A DNA stretch of 64,000 bases from JACVRW01 sp963813495 (GTDB taxonomy: Bacteria; Actinomycetota; Thermoleophilia; Solirubrobacterales; Thermoleophilaceae), in assembly GCA_963813495.1 (NCBI GenBank), contig CAWEZC010000003.1, forward strand, positions 1 to 64,000, in the 5' to 3' direction. Shown piece after piece: positions 34,602 through 42,325 of this stretch. Both the position numbers and the translations under genes were made by a program. How positions within the stretch are numbered: position 1 is the first letter of the stretch; the number at the start of each line of letters is the position of its first letter. Under the pieces are notes generated by a model. That model was not told where the DNA came from and ran no database searches. It was given only the letters and a program-made list of their open reading frames with translations.

Positions 34602-35150
34602 ATGGGCCCCATGCTCGACCTCGACCGTGCCTTCGTGGAGGCCGCTTCGGCCTTCGAGCACCCCTGGCTGACCGCGGTCTTCGTGATCCTCTCGGCCTGG
34701 TGGGTGAAGGGGCCGTTGCTCGTGGGCCTGGGGCTGTGCTCCGATCTGTGGCGGCGCCGTCTGCCCCTGGCCTTTCTCGCGGCCGCCGCCGCCACCGGCG
34801 CCGCGTCGCTCCTGGCCCACGCCCTGAAGGAGTTGTTCGACCGCGAGCGTCCGCCGATCGCCGATCCGGGACTGGGCTCGATCGTCTCGCTCCCCGGAAA
34901 CCCGTCGTTTCCCTCCGGCCACAGCGCCACCGCCTTCGCCGCCGCCACGGCGGTGGCCGTGCTGTGCCCGCGCCTGCGGCCGGTGGCGCTCGGCATCGCC
35001 GCCGCCGTCGCCCTTTCGCGCGTCTACCTGCGTGTGCACTTCCCGCTCGACGTGGTGGCCGGGGCGCTGCTCGGCGCCGGGGTCGGCGCCCTGTGCGCTC
35101 TCCTGGCGCTGCGCCTGGCGCGCGCCGCCGCGCCGGCGCACGCCGCCTGA
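34602..35150 (+). CDS. PAP2 family lipid phosphatase
   Basis: A 182-residue membrane phosphatase with all three PAP2 signatures: KELFDRERPP, FPSGHSATAF and SRVYLRVHFPLDV. Five or six hydrophobic helices are visible. Such enzymes dephosphorylate phosphatidate, undecaprenyl pyrophosphate or related lipids on the outer face. The ATG at 34602 is chosen because the longer in-frame start at 34518 would overlap the divergent lipid kinase. Together with the kinase and the fusion protein's PAP2 module, this locus encodes two phosphatases opposite one kinase for lipid substrates. Confidence 0.88.
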   Translation: MGPMLDLDRAFVEAASAFEHPWLTAVFVILSAWWVKGPLLVGLGLCSDLWRRRLPLAFLAAAAATGAASLLAHALKELFDRERPPIADPGLGSIVSLPGNPSFPSGHSATAFAAATAVAVLCPRLRPVALGIAAAVALSRVYLRVHFPLDVVAGALLGAGVGALCALLALRLARAAAPAHAA

Positions 35151-35398
35151 GCCGAGCAGGGAGGCGGCTAGGTATCTGAGCGCGCTGCGGAGCCTTGCTC
35201 CGAGATCCGGCGCCGACACGGTGGTTCGATGGGCAACGGCCGAGTGCATTGTTCGATGTTGGTCAAAGTGTTGTCCGTGGAGCTTACATTACGTAAGGCG
35301 CAACCTCCCCCCAAGTTCAGCGTCATTTGGAGAGGGCTTGTGTGCGATAGCGCACGACTCTCGGAGCACCGGAGTTATTCCGCGTCCTGCCAGACGCT

Positions 35399-35803
35399 CT
35401 AGAGCAGGACCCGGCGAGCGCTGATCAGCGCCAGTGCCGTCATCAGCACCGCGCTCACCACGCACCATTGGCAGAGCGCGTCGATCTCGAACAGCTCCAG
35501 CCAGGTGAGGTACGCGCTGAAGCCGAAGCCCGCGAGCGCGAACACCGCTCCGGCCACGCGACCGGCATCGCCCGGCACCCACAGCGAGAGCAGGATCAGG
35601 GCGTAGCCGACGAGCCCCAGCACGGCCACGGGGACGCCGGCGAGCTCCGCGTAGCTCGAGTTCTGGACTCGCTCGCAGCCCCCGCCGCCGCCCGCGCAGA
35701 TGGGCTCCAGCTCGGCGTAGTGCACGTAGGTGAGGTAGCCGGCCACCGCCAGCCCCAGCACCGCCAGCAGCAGCGCGGCCAGGCGCAGGCGGCGATCGCT
35801 CAT
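35399..35803 (-). CDS. Vitamin K epoxide reductase (VKOR) family protein
   Basis: A 134-residue, four-helix membrane enzyme that reoxidises a DsbA-type partner and passes electrons to quinone; it replaces DsbB in actinobacteria. The loop cysteines are in PICAGGGGGCERVQ (about residues 36-45) and the redox pair is CQWC near residue 113. The ATG at 35803 overlaps the stop of the DsbA-like gene as ATGA, a strong sign of a functional pair. Length is that of minimal bacterial VKORs. Confidence 0.92.
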   Translation of the reverse strand: MSDRRLRLAALLLAVLGLAVAGYLTYVHYAELEPICAGGGGGCERVQNSSYAELAGVPVAVLGLVGYALILLSLWVPGDAGRVAGAVFALAGFGFSAYLTWLELFEIDALCQWCVVSAVLMTALALISARRVLL

Positions 35804-36537
35804 CCGCTCCCGAGAGCCGCTTCCAGCGCCGCCGTGAAACCGGCCGCGTCGAGGGAGCTGACGTCGAGCGGCTCGGGAGCACCTGCGCCCTGGACCAGGA
35901 AGAAGCTCGGAGTGCCCTCGACCCCGAGCCGGTTGGCCTGCCGCTCGGCCTGCCGGATCACGCTGCGCGCCCGGGGGCTGTCGAGGTCTCGCGAGACCTG
36001 CGCGACGTCCAGCCCGGGGGTGGCGCGGGCCAGCCCACGCAGAAACCGGTCGGTGGCGTAGCCCGAGTTCTCGGCCCCCTGATTGGCGTAGAAGAGCTCG
36101 CTGAACGGCCACAGCCGGTCCTGGAGCGTGGCCGCGGCCGCCACCTCGGCGCCGCGCTCGGAATCCGGTCCCAGGAAGGCGAGCAGACGCAGCTGCAGCT
36201 TGAGGCGTCCCGAGCGCACGTAGCGGTCCACGACCGTGGGCAGCGCCTGGGTGGCGTACTGGGCGCAGAACGGGCATTGCAGGTCGGCGAACTCGATCAA
36301 CGTGGCCGGCGCGTCCGCCTCGCCCAGCGTCACACCCTGCTGCGGTATTCCCTCGAGGCCCCGGCGCAACTTCTCAATCTCACCGGTCTGCGGCGTGCCG
36401 CCGCCGGCGGGTCGCGCGCTCTCCTCGTCCCCGTCGCCCTGGCTGATCACGATGGCGATGACCACCACCACGAGCGCCACGGCGAGCGCGCCGCCGAGCA
36501 GACCGAGGCGCCGCTTGCGATCCGGCTGAGTGCTCAC
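35800..36537 (-). CDS. Membrane-anchored DsbA-like thiol oxidase
   Basis: A 245-residue protein with a cytoplasmic basic start, one membrane anchor (about residues 12-33), a flexible linker and a thioredoxin-fold DsbA domain with the redox motif DLQCPFCAQYA (near residue 90) and the cis-Pro loop VEGTPSFFLV. It introduces disulfides into exported proteins. The stop overlaps the VKOR start, giving a complete oxidative-folding pair. It starts ten bases after the dapB stop, so it may be transcribed from the pnp operon. Confidence 0.9.
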   Translation of the reverse strand: MSTQPDRKRRLGLLGGALAVALVVVVIAIVISQGDGDEESARPAGGGTPQTGEIEKLRRGLEGIPQQGVTLGEADAPATLIEFADLQCPFCAQYATQALPTVVDRYVRSGRLKLQLRLLAFLGPDSERGAEVAAAATLQDRLWPFSELFYANQGAENSGYATDRFLRGLARATPGLDVAQVSRDLDSPRARSVIRQAERQANRLGVEGTPSFFLVQGAGAPEPLDVSSLDAAGFTAALEAALGSG

Positions 36538-36547
36538 GCGCTAAAAG

Positions 36548-37204
36548 CTAGAGAAGGTGCTCGAGGCCCACCGTGGGCGAGCGCTCGAGCGAGCCGACCC
36601 GGCGCACGGCGAGCAGCACGCCGGGCATGAACGATTCGCGGGCGATCGAGTCGTGGCGGATCGTGAGCGTCTGTCCCAGCCCGCCGAACACGACTTCCTG
36701 ATGAGCGACGAGGCCCGGTAGGCGCACCGAGTGGATCGGCTCGTGCACGTTGCCCCCCGCGGCACGGATCAGCTCGGCGGTGCGTGCAGCGGTGCCCGAC
36801 GGGGCGTCGACCTTGCGGTCGTGGTGCAGCTCGATGATCTCGGCCTCGGGCATGTGCCGGGCTGCCTGCTCGGCGAACTGCATCATCAGCACGGCGCCGA
36901 TGGCGAAGTTGGGAGCCACGAACAGGTTGGCCTCCCCCACGCCCTCGAGCTCCGAGAAGTCGGCTCCCGTGGTGCCCATCACGCAGTGCACGCCGGCCTC
37001 GAGGCAGTGGCGCGCGTTGAGCAGGGCAGTCTCGGGAGTGGAGAAGTCGACGACCACGTCGGCATCACCGAGCAGGTCGACCAGGTTCACGTCGAGCAGC
37101 GGGTCGGCCCGGCCCACCAGCGCCATGTCCTCGGCGCCCTGCACCGCATGGCACACGGCCTCCCCCATGCGCCCCGCGGCGCCGGAGACCGCGACGTTGA
37201 TCAC
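36548..37204 (-). CDS. dapB: 4-hydroxy-tetrahydrodipicolinate reductase
   Basis: DapB reduces the DapA product with NAD(P)H in lysine/diaminopimelate synthesis. The 218 residues hold the cofactor loop GAAGRMGEAV, VVDFSTPETAL, GTTGADFSE and the catalytic block ELHHDRKVDAPSGTA. It is somewhat shorter than the usual 245-270 because the segment after the cofactor loop is compact, which also occurs in other actinobacteria. The GTG at 37204 overlaps the M16 peptidase stop as GTGA. Confidence 0.92.
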   Translation of the reverse strand: MINVAVSGAAGRMGEAVCHAVQGAEDMALVGRADPLLDVNLVDLLGDADVVVDFSTPETALLNARHCLEAGVHCVMGTTGADFSELEGVGEANLFVAPNFAIGAVLMMQFAEQAARHMPEAEIIELHHDRKVDAPSGTAARTAELIRAAGGNVHEPIHSVRLPGLVAHQEVVFGGLGQTLTIRHDSIARESFMPGVLLAVRRVGSLERSPTVGLEHLL

Positions 37205-38481
37205 GCCGCGGCGGCCAGCTCTGGGTTGACGGCCTGGATCGCCGAGCGGAACGCGGCCTCGTCCCCGCCGACGCCCGCCGCCGACAGCCGCTCCGGCTGC
37301 CACAGCTCGCGAGCCAGCAGATTGACGTCGTCGAGCGTCACGGCGTCGAAGGCGGCGAGCACCTGGTCGACCGTCAACAGCGGCACACCCATCAGGATCG
37401 AGCTCCCGAGCCGGTTCATGCGGGTGAGCGTCGATTCCATCGACAGGACCGTGCGGCCCTTCACGTTCTCGCGGGCCCGCTCGAGCTCCTGCTCGCTCAC
37501 GCCCTCGTCCTTGATGCGCGCGAGCTCCACGCCGATCACGTCCATCGCCTCGCCCACGTTGTCGGGACGCGTGCCCACGTAGACCGCCACCTGGCCGGTG
37601 TCGGCATAGTGGCTCGCATAGGAGAACACCGAGTAGGCCAGGCCGCGCTTCTCACGCACCTCCTGGAACAGTCGCGAGGATGTCGACCCGCCCAGGATCG
37701 TGTCGAGGATGCGCAGGGCGAAACGGCGCTCGTCGCCGCGCGGCAGCCCGGGACCGCCGAGACAGAGGTGGTACTGCTCGGTCTCCTTGCTGTGGAAGCG
37801 CAGCGAAGGCTTGATGCCGTTGGGCGAGGGTCCCCCGCCGGGCACCGGGCCGGCGTCACGAAAGGCGCCCTCGACCAGCGCGACGATGCGCTCGTGCTCG
37901 AGGTTGCCCGCCGCGGCCACCACGATGTTGCCGGGCACGTAACGCCCGTCGTGCCAGGCCGCGATCTGCGGGACGGGAACCGACGAGACCACCTCGGCGC
38001 GCCCGATGATCGGCCGGCCCAGCGGGTGGTCCCCGAAGACGGCCCCGGCCAGGACGTCGTGCACCTTGTCCTGAGGCTCGTCCTCGTACATGGCGATCTC
38101 CTCGATCACCACCTGGCGCTCGGAGTCGATGTCCGGGTAGACGGGGTTCAGGACCATGTCCTGGAGCACGTCGAAGGCGCGCTCCAGGTGGCCGTCGAGG
38201 AAGCGGGAGTAGACGGAGGTCGTCTCCTTGGACGTGCCTGCGTTGACCTCCGCTCCCATCGCGTCGAACGCCTCATCGATTTCGAGCGACGTGAAGCGTT
38301 CCGTGCCCTTGAAGAGCAGGTGCTCCAGGAAATGCGAGATCCCCGCCTGGTCGGTGGCTTCGTCGCGGGAGCCCGTGCGAACCGAGAACCCGAGGGCGAT
38401 CGAGCGGACCGAGGGCACCGCCTCGGTCACCACCCGCACCCCCGAGTCGAGGGTCGTCAGGCGCGCCTTCTCGGCGCTCAC
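37201..38481 (-). CDS. M16 family zinc peptidase
   Basis: A 426-residue insulinase-family peptidase of the processing-peptidase-like type. The inverted zinc motif HFLEHLLFKG is at residue 50 and the distal Glu lies in VVIEEIAMYEDEPQDKV. The second, inactive-type half contains GGSTSSRLFQEVREKRGLAY. Both halves are complete. GTG at 38481 overlaps the pnp stop. The pnp-M16-dapB order is conserved in many Gram-positives. Its substrate is unknown. Confidence 0.9.
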   Translation of the reverse strand: MSAEKARLTTLDSGVRVVTEAVPSVRSIALGFSVRTGSRDEATDQAGISHFLEHLLFKGTERFTSLEIDEAFDAMGAEVNAGTSKETTSVYSRFLDGHLERAFDVLQDMVLNPVYPDIDSERQVVIEEIAMYEDEPQDKVHDVLAGAVFGDHPLGRPIIGRAEVVSSVPVPQIAAWHDGRYVPGNIVVAAAGNLEHERIVALVEGAFRDAGPVPGGGPSPNGIKPSLRFHSKETEQYHLCLGGPGLPRGDERRFALRILDTILGGSTSSRLFQEVREKRGLAYSVFSYASHYADTGQVAVYVGTRPDNVGEAMDVIGVELARIKDEGVSEQELERARENVKGRTVLSMESTLTRMNRLGSSILMGVPLLTVDQVLAAFDAVTLDDVNLLARELWQPERLSAAGVGGDEAAFRSAIQAVNPELAAAA

Positions 38482-40751
38482 TCCGAGCGGTCCCGATCCC
38501 GATAGCGCGGTCCGCGCTCGCGGTCGCCCCGGCCGCCGTTCTCGCGGTCGCGCCGGCCCCGGCCGCGGTCTCCCCCACGGTCGCCCCGGCCGCCCTTGTC
38601 GCCGGTGCCCATCGCCGCCAGGTCGCCGGGGGTCTTGCCGGCGATCTCCGGGTCCTCCGCCAGGCGCAGGCCGATACGGCCGCGCTCGCGGTCGACCTCG
38701 ACCACCTTGACGCGCAGCTCGTCGCCGCGGTTGATGACGTCCTCCACCGTGTTCACCCGCTCACCGGGCTTGATGTTGGAGATGTGCAGCAGGCCGTCGG
38801 TGCCCTTGGCGAGCTCGACGAACGCACCGAAGGTGGTGGTCTTGACCACCTTGCCGTCGAACTCGTCGCCGACCTCGACCTCCTTGGTCATCGAGCGGAT
38901 GCGGTCCGTGAGCGCGTCGCCCTGCTCGCCCGTCTGCGCGTAGATGCGCACCGTGCCGTCGTCGTCGATGTCGATCTGGGCATCGAACTCCTCGGACAGC
39001 GACCGGATCGTCTCGCCGCCCTTGCCGATGACCGCGCCGATCTTCTCGGTGTCGATCTGGATCTGCGATATGCGCGGGGCGAACGGGGACAGCTCTGCTC
39101 GCGGCTCGGCGATCGCCTCGCTCATCTTGCCCAGGATCGAGAGCCGGGCGTCCTTGGCCTGCGTGAGCGCGTCGCGCAGGATGTCGAAGGTCACGCCCGT
39201 GATCTTGATGTCCATCTGCAGGGCGGTGATGCCCTCGGAGGTACCGGCGACCTTGAAGTCCATGTCGCCCAGGTGGTCCTCCACGCCCGCGATGTCGGTG
39301 AGGACGATGTAGTCGTCGCCCTCCTTGATGAGGCCCATGGCCACTCCGGCCACCGGCGCCTTGATCGGCACACCGGCGTCCATCAGCGACAGGGTCGAGC
39401 CGCAGACCGAGGCCATCGAGCTCGAGCCGTTGGACTCGAGGATGTCCGAGACCACGCGAATCGTGTACGGGAAGTCCTCCACCGACGGAACCACCGGCAC
39501 GAGCGCCCGCTCGGCCAGCGCGCCGTGACCGATGTCGCGGCGCTTGGGCCCGCGCATGAAGCCCGCCTCGCCCACCGAGAACGGCGGGAAGTTGTAGTGA
39601 TGGAAGTAGTGCTTCTTTTCCTGCAGGCCGAGCGTGTCGAGGCGCATCTCGTCACGCGTGGTGCCGAGCGCGGCGACCGAGAAGGCCTGCGTCTGCCCGC
39701 GGGTGAAGATCGCGGAGCCGTGAACGCGGGGAGCGGCGGGCACCTCGATCCAGATCTCGCGGATCTCCTCGGCGGCGCGGCCGTCGGGACGCTTCTTGTC
39801 CACCGCGATGCGGCGGCGGATCGTGTCCTTCTCGAGCTTGTCGAAGGCCAGCTGCACCGCGGCGCGCCGGGCCCGGGCGCCGTCCTCGTCGAGCTCGACG
39901 TCGGTGCCGAGCGCCTCGAGCACCTCCTGCTCGACCGCCTTGGTGGCGTCCTGGCGCTCCAGCTTGTCGGTGACCTGGGTGGCGGCGTCGAGGGCGTCGC
40001 CGAAGCGCGAGCGCACCTCGTCGAGGACCGCGTCGTCGACCTGCAGCGGCGTGACCTCGTCCTTCTCCTTGCCGGCCTGCCGGCGCAGCTCGTGCTGCGC
40101 CTCGCAGAGACGCTTGATCTCGGCGTGGGCTATGTCAAGGGCATCGAGGATCTCGGCCTCGGTGATCTCGTTGGCGCCCGCCTCGACCATGAGGATGGCG
40201 TCCTCGGTACCCGCGACCACCAGGTCGAGCGGGGACTCGAGCAGCCACTCCTCATCGGGGTTGACGAGGAAGTTGCCCTCGCCGTCCTGCCCGATGCGCA
40301 CGGCGCCCACGGGCATCGGGAAGGGGATGTCGGAGACCATCAGCGCGGCACTGGCGCCGTTCATGGCCAGGATGTCGTAGGGATGGTGGTGATCGATCGA
40401 CATCGGGATCGACACCAGCTGGGTCTCGCGCCGCCAGCCCTTGGGGAAGAGCGGGCGCAGAGGCCGGTCGATCATGCGCGCGGTGAGGGTCGCCTTCTCG
40501 CCGGCACGGCCCTCGCGCTTGAAGAAGCTGCCGGGGATCTTGCCCGCGGCGTACATGCGCTCCTCCACGTCGACGGTCAGGGGCAGGAAGTCGACGTCGC
40601 GCGTGTTGCCGGCAGTTGCCGTGCAGAGAACCTTCGTGTCCCCTGCGGTCACCACGACGGAGCCGCTCGCCTGTCGGGCGAGCTTGCCGGTCTCGAACTC
40701 GATCGAGCTCCCGCCCATCTCGAGCGAGACCCGGCTCACGTCAATACTCAT
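38478..40751 (-). CDS. pnp: Polynucleotide phosphorylase with Gly/Arg/Asp-rich tail
   Basis: PNPase degrades RNA from the 3' end with phosphate. The 757 residues contain two RNase PH domains (GSFFKREGRAGEKATLTARM; FMRGPKRRDIGHGALAERAL), the KH domain with IGKGGETIRSL and the S1 domain with TTTFGAFVELAKGTDGLLH. After the S1 domain comes a roughly 45-residue tail made mostly of Gly, Arg and Asp (GGRGDRGGDRGRGRR). AAAGGAAAC precedes the ATG at 40751, and a hairpin lies at 40765-40781. Confidence 0.96.
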   Translation of the reverse strand: MSIDVSRVSLEMGGSSIEFETGKLARQASGSVVVTAGDTKVLCTATAGNTRDVDFLPLTVDVEERMYAAGKIPGSFFKREGRAGEKATLTARMIDRPLRPLFPKGWRRETQLVSIPMSIDHHHPYDILAMNGASAALMVSDIPFPMPVGAVRIGQDGEGNFLVNPDEEWLLESPLDLVVAGTEDAILMVEAGANEITEAEILDALDIAHAEIKRLCEAQHELRRQAGKEKDEVTPLQVDDAVLDEVRSRFGDALDAATQVTDKLERQDATKAVEQEVLEALGTDVELDEDGARARRAAVQLAFDKLEKDTIRRRIAVDKKRPDGRAAEEIREIWIEVPAAPRVHGSAIFTRGQTQAFSVAALGTTRDEMRLDTLGLQEKKHYFHHYNFPPFSVGEAGFMRGPKRRDIGHGALAERALVPVVPSVEDFPYTIRVVSDILESNGSSSMASVCGSTLSLMDAGVPIKAPVAGVAMGLIKEGDDYIVLTDIAGVEDHLGDMDFKVAGTSEGITALQMDIKITGVTFDILRDALTQAKDARLSILGKMSEAIAEPRAELSPFAPRISQIQIDTEKIGAVIGKGGETIRSLSEEFDAQIDIDDDGTVRIYAQTGEQGDALTDRIRSMTKEVEVGDEFDGKVVKTTTFGAFVELAKGTDGLLHISNIKPGERVNTVEDVINRGDELRVKVVEVDRERGRIGLRLAEDPEIAGKTPGDLAAMGTGDKGGRGDRGGDRGRGRRDRENGGRGDRERGPRYRDRDRSE

Positions 40752-40764
40752 GTGTTTCCTTTCA

Positions 40765-40781
40765 GCCGCCCGGTTGGCGGC
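40765..40781 (-). promoter_or_regulatory. Hairpin in the pnp leader
   Basis: A 6-base perfect stem (40765-40770 with 40776-40781) lies 14 bases before the pnp ATG, next to its ribosome-binding site. PNPase controls its own leader in other bacteria through a hairpin, so this is a candidate for similar control; the sequence shows only the stem. Confidence 0.4.
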
Positions 40782-40817
40782 ATGGCTTCAAATCGTCCGT
40801 TGCGAACGCAGGCAAGG

Positions 40818-41333
40818 CTAGCAGTGGCCCAGCCGTCCGAGCAGGGCAGGACCGGGCACTCCGGGATGCGCCTCGCCCTCGAAGAACTGGGTCGGGGTGG
40901 TCATCACGCCGGCCGCGATGCCGCTGCGAAAGTCGCGTTGAACGCGCTCGGCCACCGCCTCCGAGCGGCGGTCGGCCTCGAAGCGGTTCAGGTCGAGGCC
41001 GAGCCGGTCGGCCCTTTCCCACAGGTGCGGGTCGTCGAGGTGGCCCTGATCCTCGAGCAGCGAGTCGTGCATCTCCCAGAAGCGACCCTGCCGGCCGGCC
41101 GCCTCGGCCGCGTGGGCGAGCGCCCGCGCTCGCGGGTGCTTGGAGCTGACCGGGAAGTGCCGGAACACACGGGTGATCGTCAGCTCCTTGAGCAGCAGGT
41201 GAGCGGCCGCGCAGAACGGGCACTCGAGGTCCGCGTACTCGATGACCACGGGGCCGGGGCCACGGACGTGGTCGTCCGGGCTCCGGTCAGGCGGCGGAGC
41301 GCTGCTCCAGGGCGTCGAAGATGAGGTTGGCAC
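40818..41333 (-). CDS. DsbA/thioredoxin-fold protein, cytoplasmic type
   Basis: A thioredoxin-fold protein without a signal peptide. The conserved opening PDDHVRGPGPVVIEYADLE runs into the motif CPFCAAAH, and the cis-Pro loop is GVMTTPTQFFEG. An alpha-helical insertion lies between (HDSLLEDQGHLDDPHLW). To keep the conserved opening the start must lie inside the upstream peroxiredoxin gene; the GTG at 41333 gives 171 residues and a 47-base overlap. A GTG inside VVIEY would truncate the first strand. It lies between rpsO and pnp. Confidence 0.75.
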   Translation of the reverse strand: MPTSSSTPWSSAPPPDRSPDDHVRGPGPVVIEYADLECPFCAAAHLLLKELTITRVFRHFPVSSKHPRARALAHAAEAAGRQGRFWEMHDSLLEDQGHLDDPHLWERADRLGLDLNRFEADRRSEAVAERVQRDFRSGIAAGVMTTPTQFFEGEAHPGVPGPALLGRLGHC

Positions 41334-41748
41334 CCGGCACCTCCAGCGGGTGTGACCGGTAGGCCCACTCGACCGTCCCGTCGGGGCCCACCATGACGAG
41401 AGCGCGGCCCGCGACTCCATGTTTCTCGGACCAGACCCCGTAGGCCTTGGCCACCTCGCCCTTGGGATGGAAGTCGGCGAGCAGTGGAATCCCGACGCCG
41501 AGGTGATTCTGGAAGGCCTTGTGGCAGAAGGCACCGTCGACAGAGATCCCCACAAGCGTGGCGCCCCGCTCCTCGAACTGGGGCAGCACCTCGTGATAGA
41601 TGCTCAGCTGGTCGGTGCAGATCGGGCTGAAGTCGGCCGGATAGAACACGAGCACGACCCTGCGCCCGGCGAAGTCGGCCAGCGAGACCTGGTTGCCGTC
41701 CTGATCGGGAAGCGTGAAGGCCGGCGCCGAAGAGCCGGGCTCGATCAT
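41287..41748 (-). CDS. Peroxiredoxin (AhpE/Bcp-like)
   Basis: A 153-residue thiol peroxidase. The peroxidatic Cys is in YPADFSPICTDQ (about residue 45), matching Pxxx(S/T)xxC. No clear resolving Cys is placed as in typical two-Cys Prx; another Cys occurs in GAFCHKAF. This fits the one-Cys AhpE group. The ATG at 41748 overlaps the rpsO stop. A DsbA-like thioredoxin-fold gene overlaps its end and could act as its reductant. Confidence 0.88.
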   Translation of the reverse strand: MIEPGSSAPAFTLPDQDGNQVSLADFAGRRVVLVFYPADFSPICTDQLSIYHEVLPQFEERGATLVGISVDGAFCHKAFQNHLGVGIPLLADFHPKGEVAKAYGVWSEKHGVAGRALVMVGPDGTVEWAYRSHPLEVPGANLIFDALEQRSAA

Positions 41749-42014
41749 CGGCGGAGGCCGAGCTCCTGGATGAGCGTGCGATAACGGTCGATGTCGGCGC
41801 GCTGCAGGTACTTCAGCAGCCGGCGCCGCTTGCCCACGAGCATCAGGAGGCCTCGGCGCGAGTGATGGTCCTTCTTGTGCTCGCGCAGGTGCTCGGTGAG
41901 CTCGTTGATGCGCGCCGTCAGCAGCGCCACCTGGACCTCGGTGGACCCGGTGTCGGCGTCGCCGCGACCGTACTTGGTGACGATCTCGCGCTTGGCATCG
42001 GCAGTCAGCGTCAT
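41745..42014 (-). CDS. rpsO: 30S ribosomal protein S15
   Basis: An 89-residue primary 16S rRNA-binding protein. The family blocks DTGSTEVQVALLTARINELT and HHSRRGLLMLVGKRRRLL are intact. It heads a run that reaches pnp through two redox genes; in most bacteria rpsO and pnp are adjacent. The ATG is at 42014. Confidence 0.97.
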   Translation of the reverse strand: MTLTADAKREIVTKYGRGDADTGSTEVQVALLTARINELTEHLREHKKDHHSRRGLLMLVGKRRRLLKYLQRADIDRYRTLIQELGLRR

Positions 42015-42148
42015 TGCGACGCGAAACCGTAGCAGGCAGTGTGCGCCGTCCACGAGCGCGGATTTAGCGCCCTTCGCTGTCGGCGCGCCCTTGTAAACGT
42101 CCGGCGCTTGGTCGAGAGTCTGCCTGTAGGGAACAAGGAGGTAGCCAC

Positions 42149-42310
42149 GTGCAACGCACACCCCCCTGCACGCTGAGGCTTCCTGGCCCCAGTAGACGAA
42201 TAGTGGTCGAGCCTCTCCAGGCGCCGGCCACGCCTCGGCCCGAACGGCGCACCGCGCCGCCGGTGCCTCCTACGACGGAGCCGCCCGAGCGCCTCCCGAA
42301 AGGAGTCTGA
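42149..42310 (+). CDS. Candidate 53-aa Pro/Arg-rich small protein
   Basis: A GTG at 42149 is preceded at six bases by AAGGAGGT, a perfect Shine-Dalgarno sequence and the strongest seen in this window. The frame stays open for 53 codons to TGA at 42308-42310 and encodes a Pro/Arg/Thr-rich peptide (opening MQRTPPCTLRLPGPSRRI). It shows no fold and no known family. It ends 15 bases before the next plus-strand gene, which lacks a good ribosome site of its own, so it may act as a leader coupled to it. Confidence 0.45.
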   Translation: MQRTPPCTLRLPGPSRRIVVEPLQAPATPRPERRTAPPVPPTTEPPERLPKGV

Positions 42311-42325
42311 GCCCGCCCCGGCCCG

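Noticed and set aside
38784..41324. An 846-codon open frame on the plus strand opposite pnp and the redox genes
   Set aside because: It mirrors the codon pattern of pnp in GC-rich DNA and reads as His/Leu/Arg/Gly-rich nonsense with no domain; pnp on the other strand is complete.
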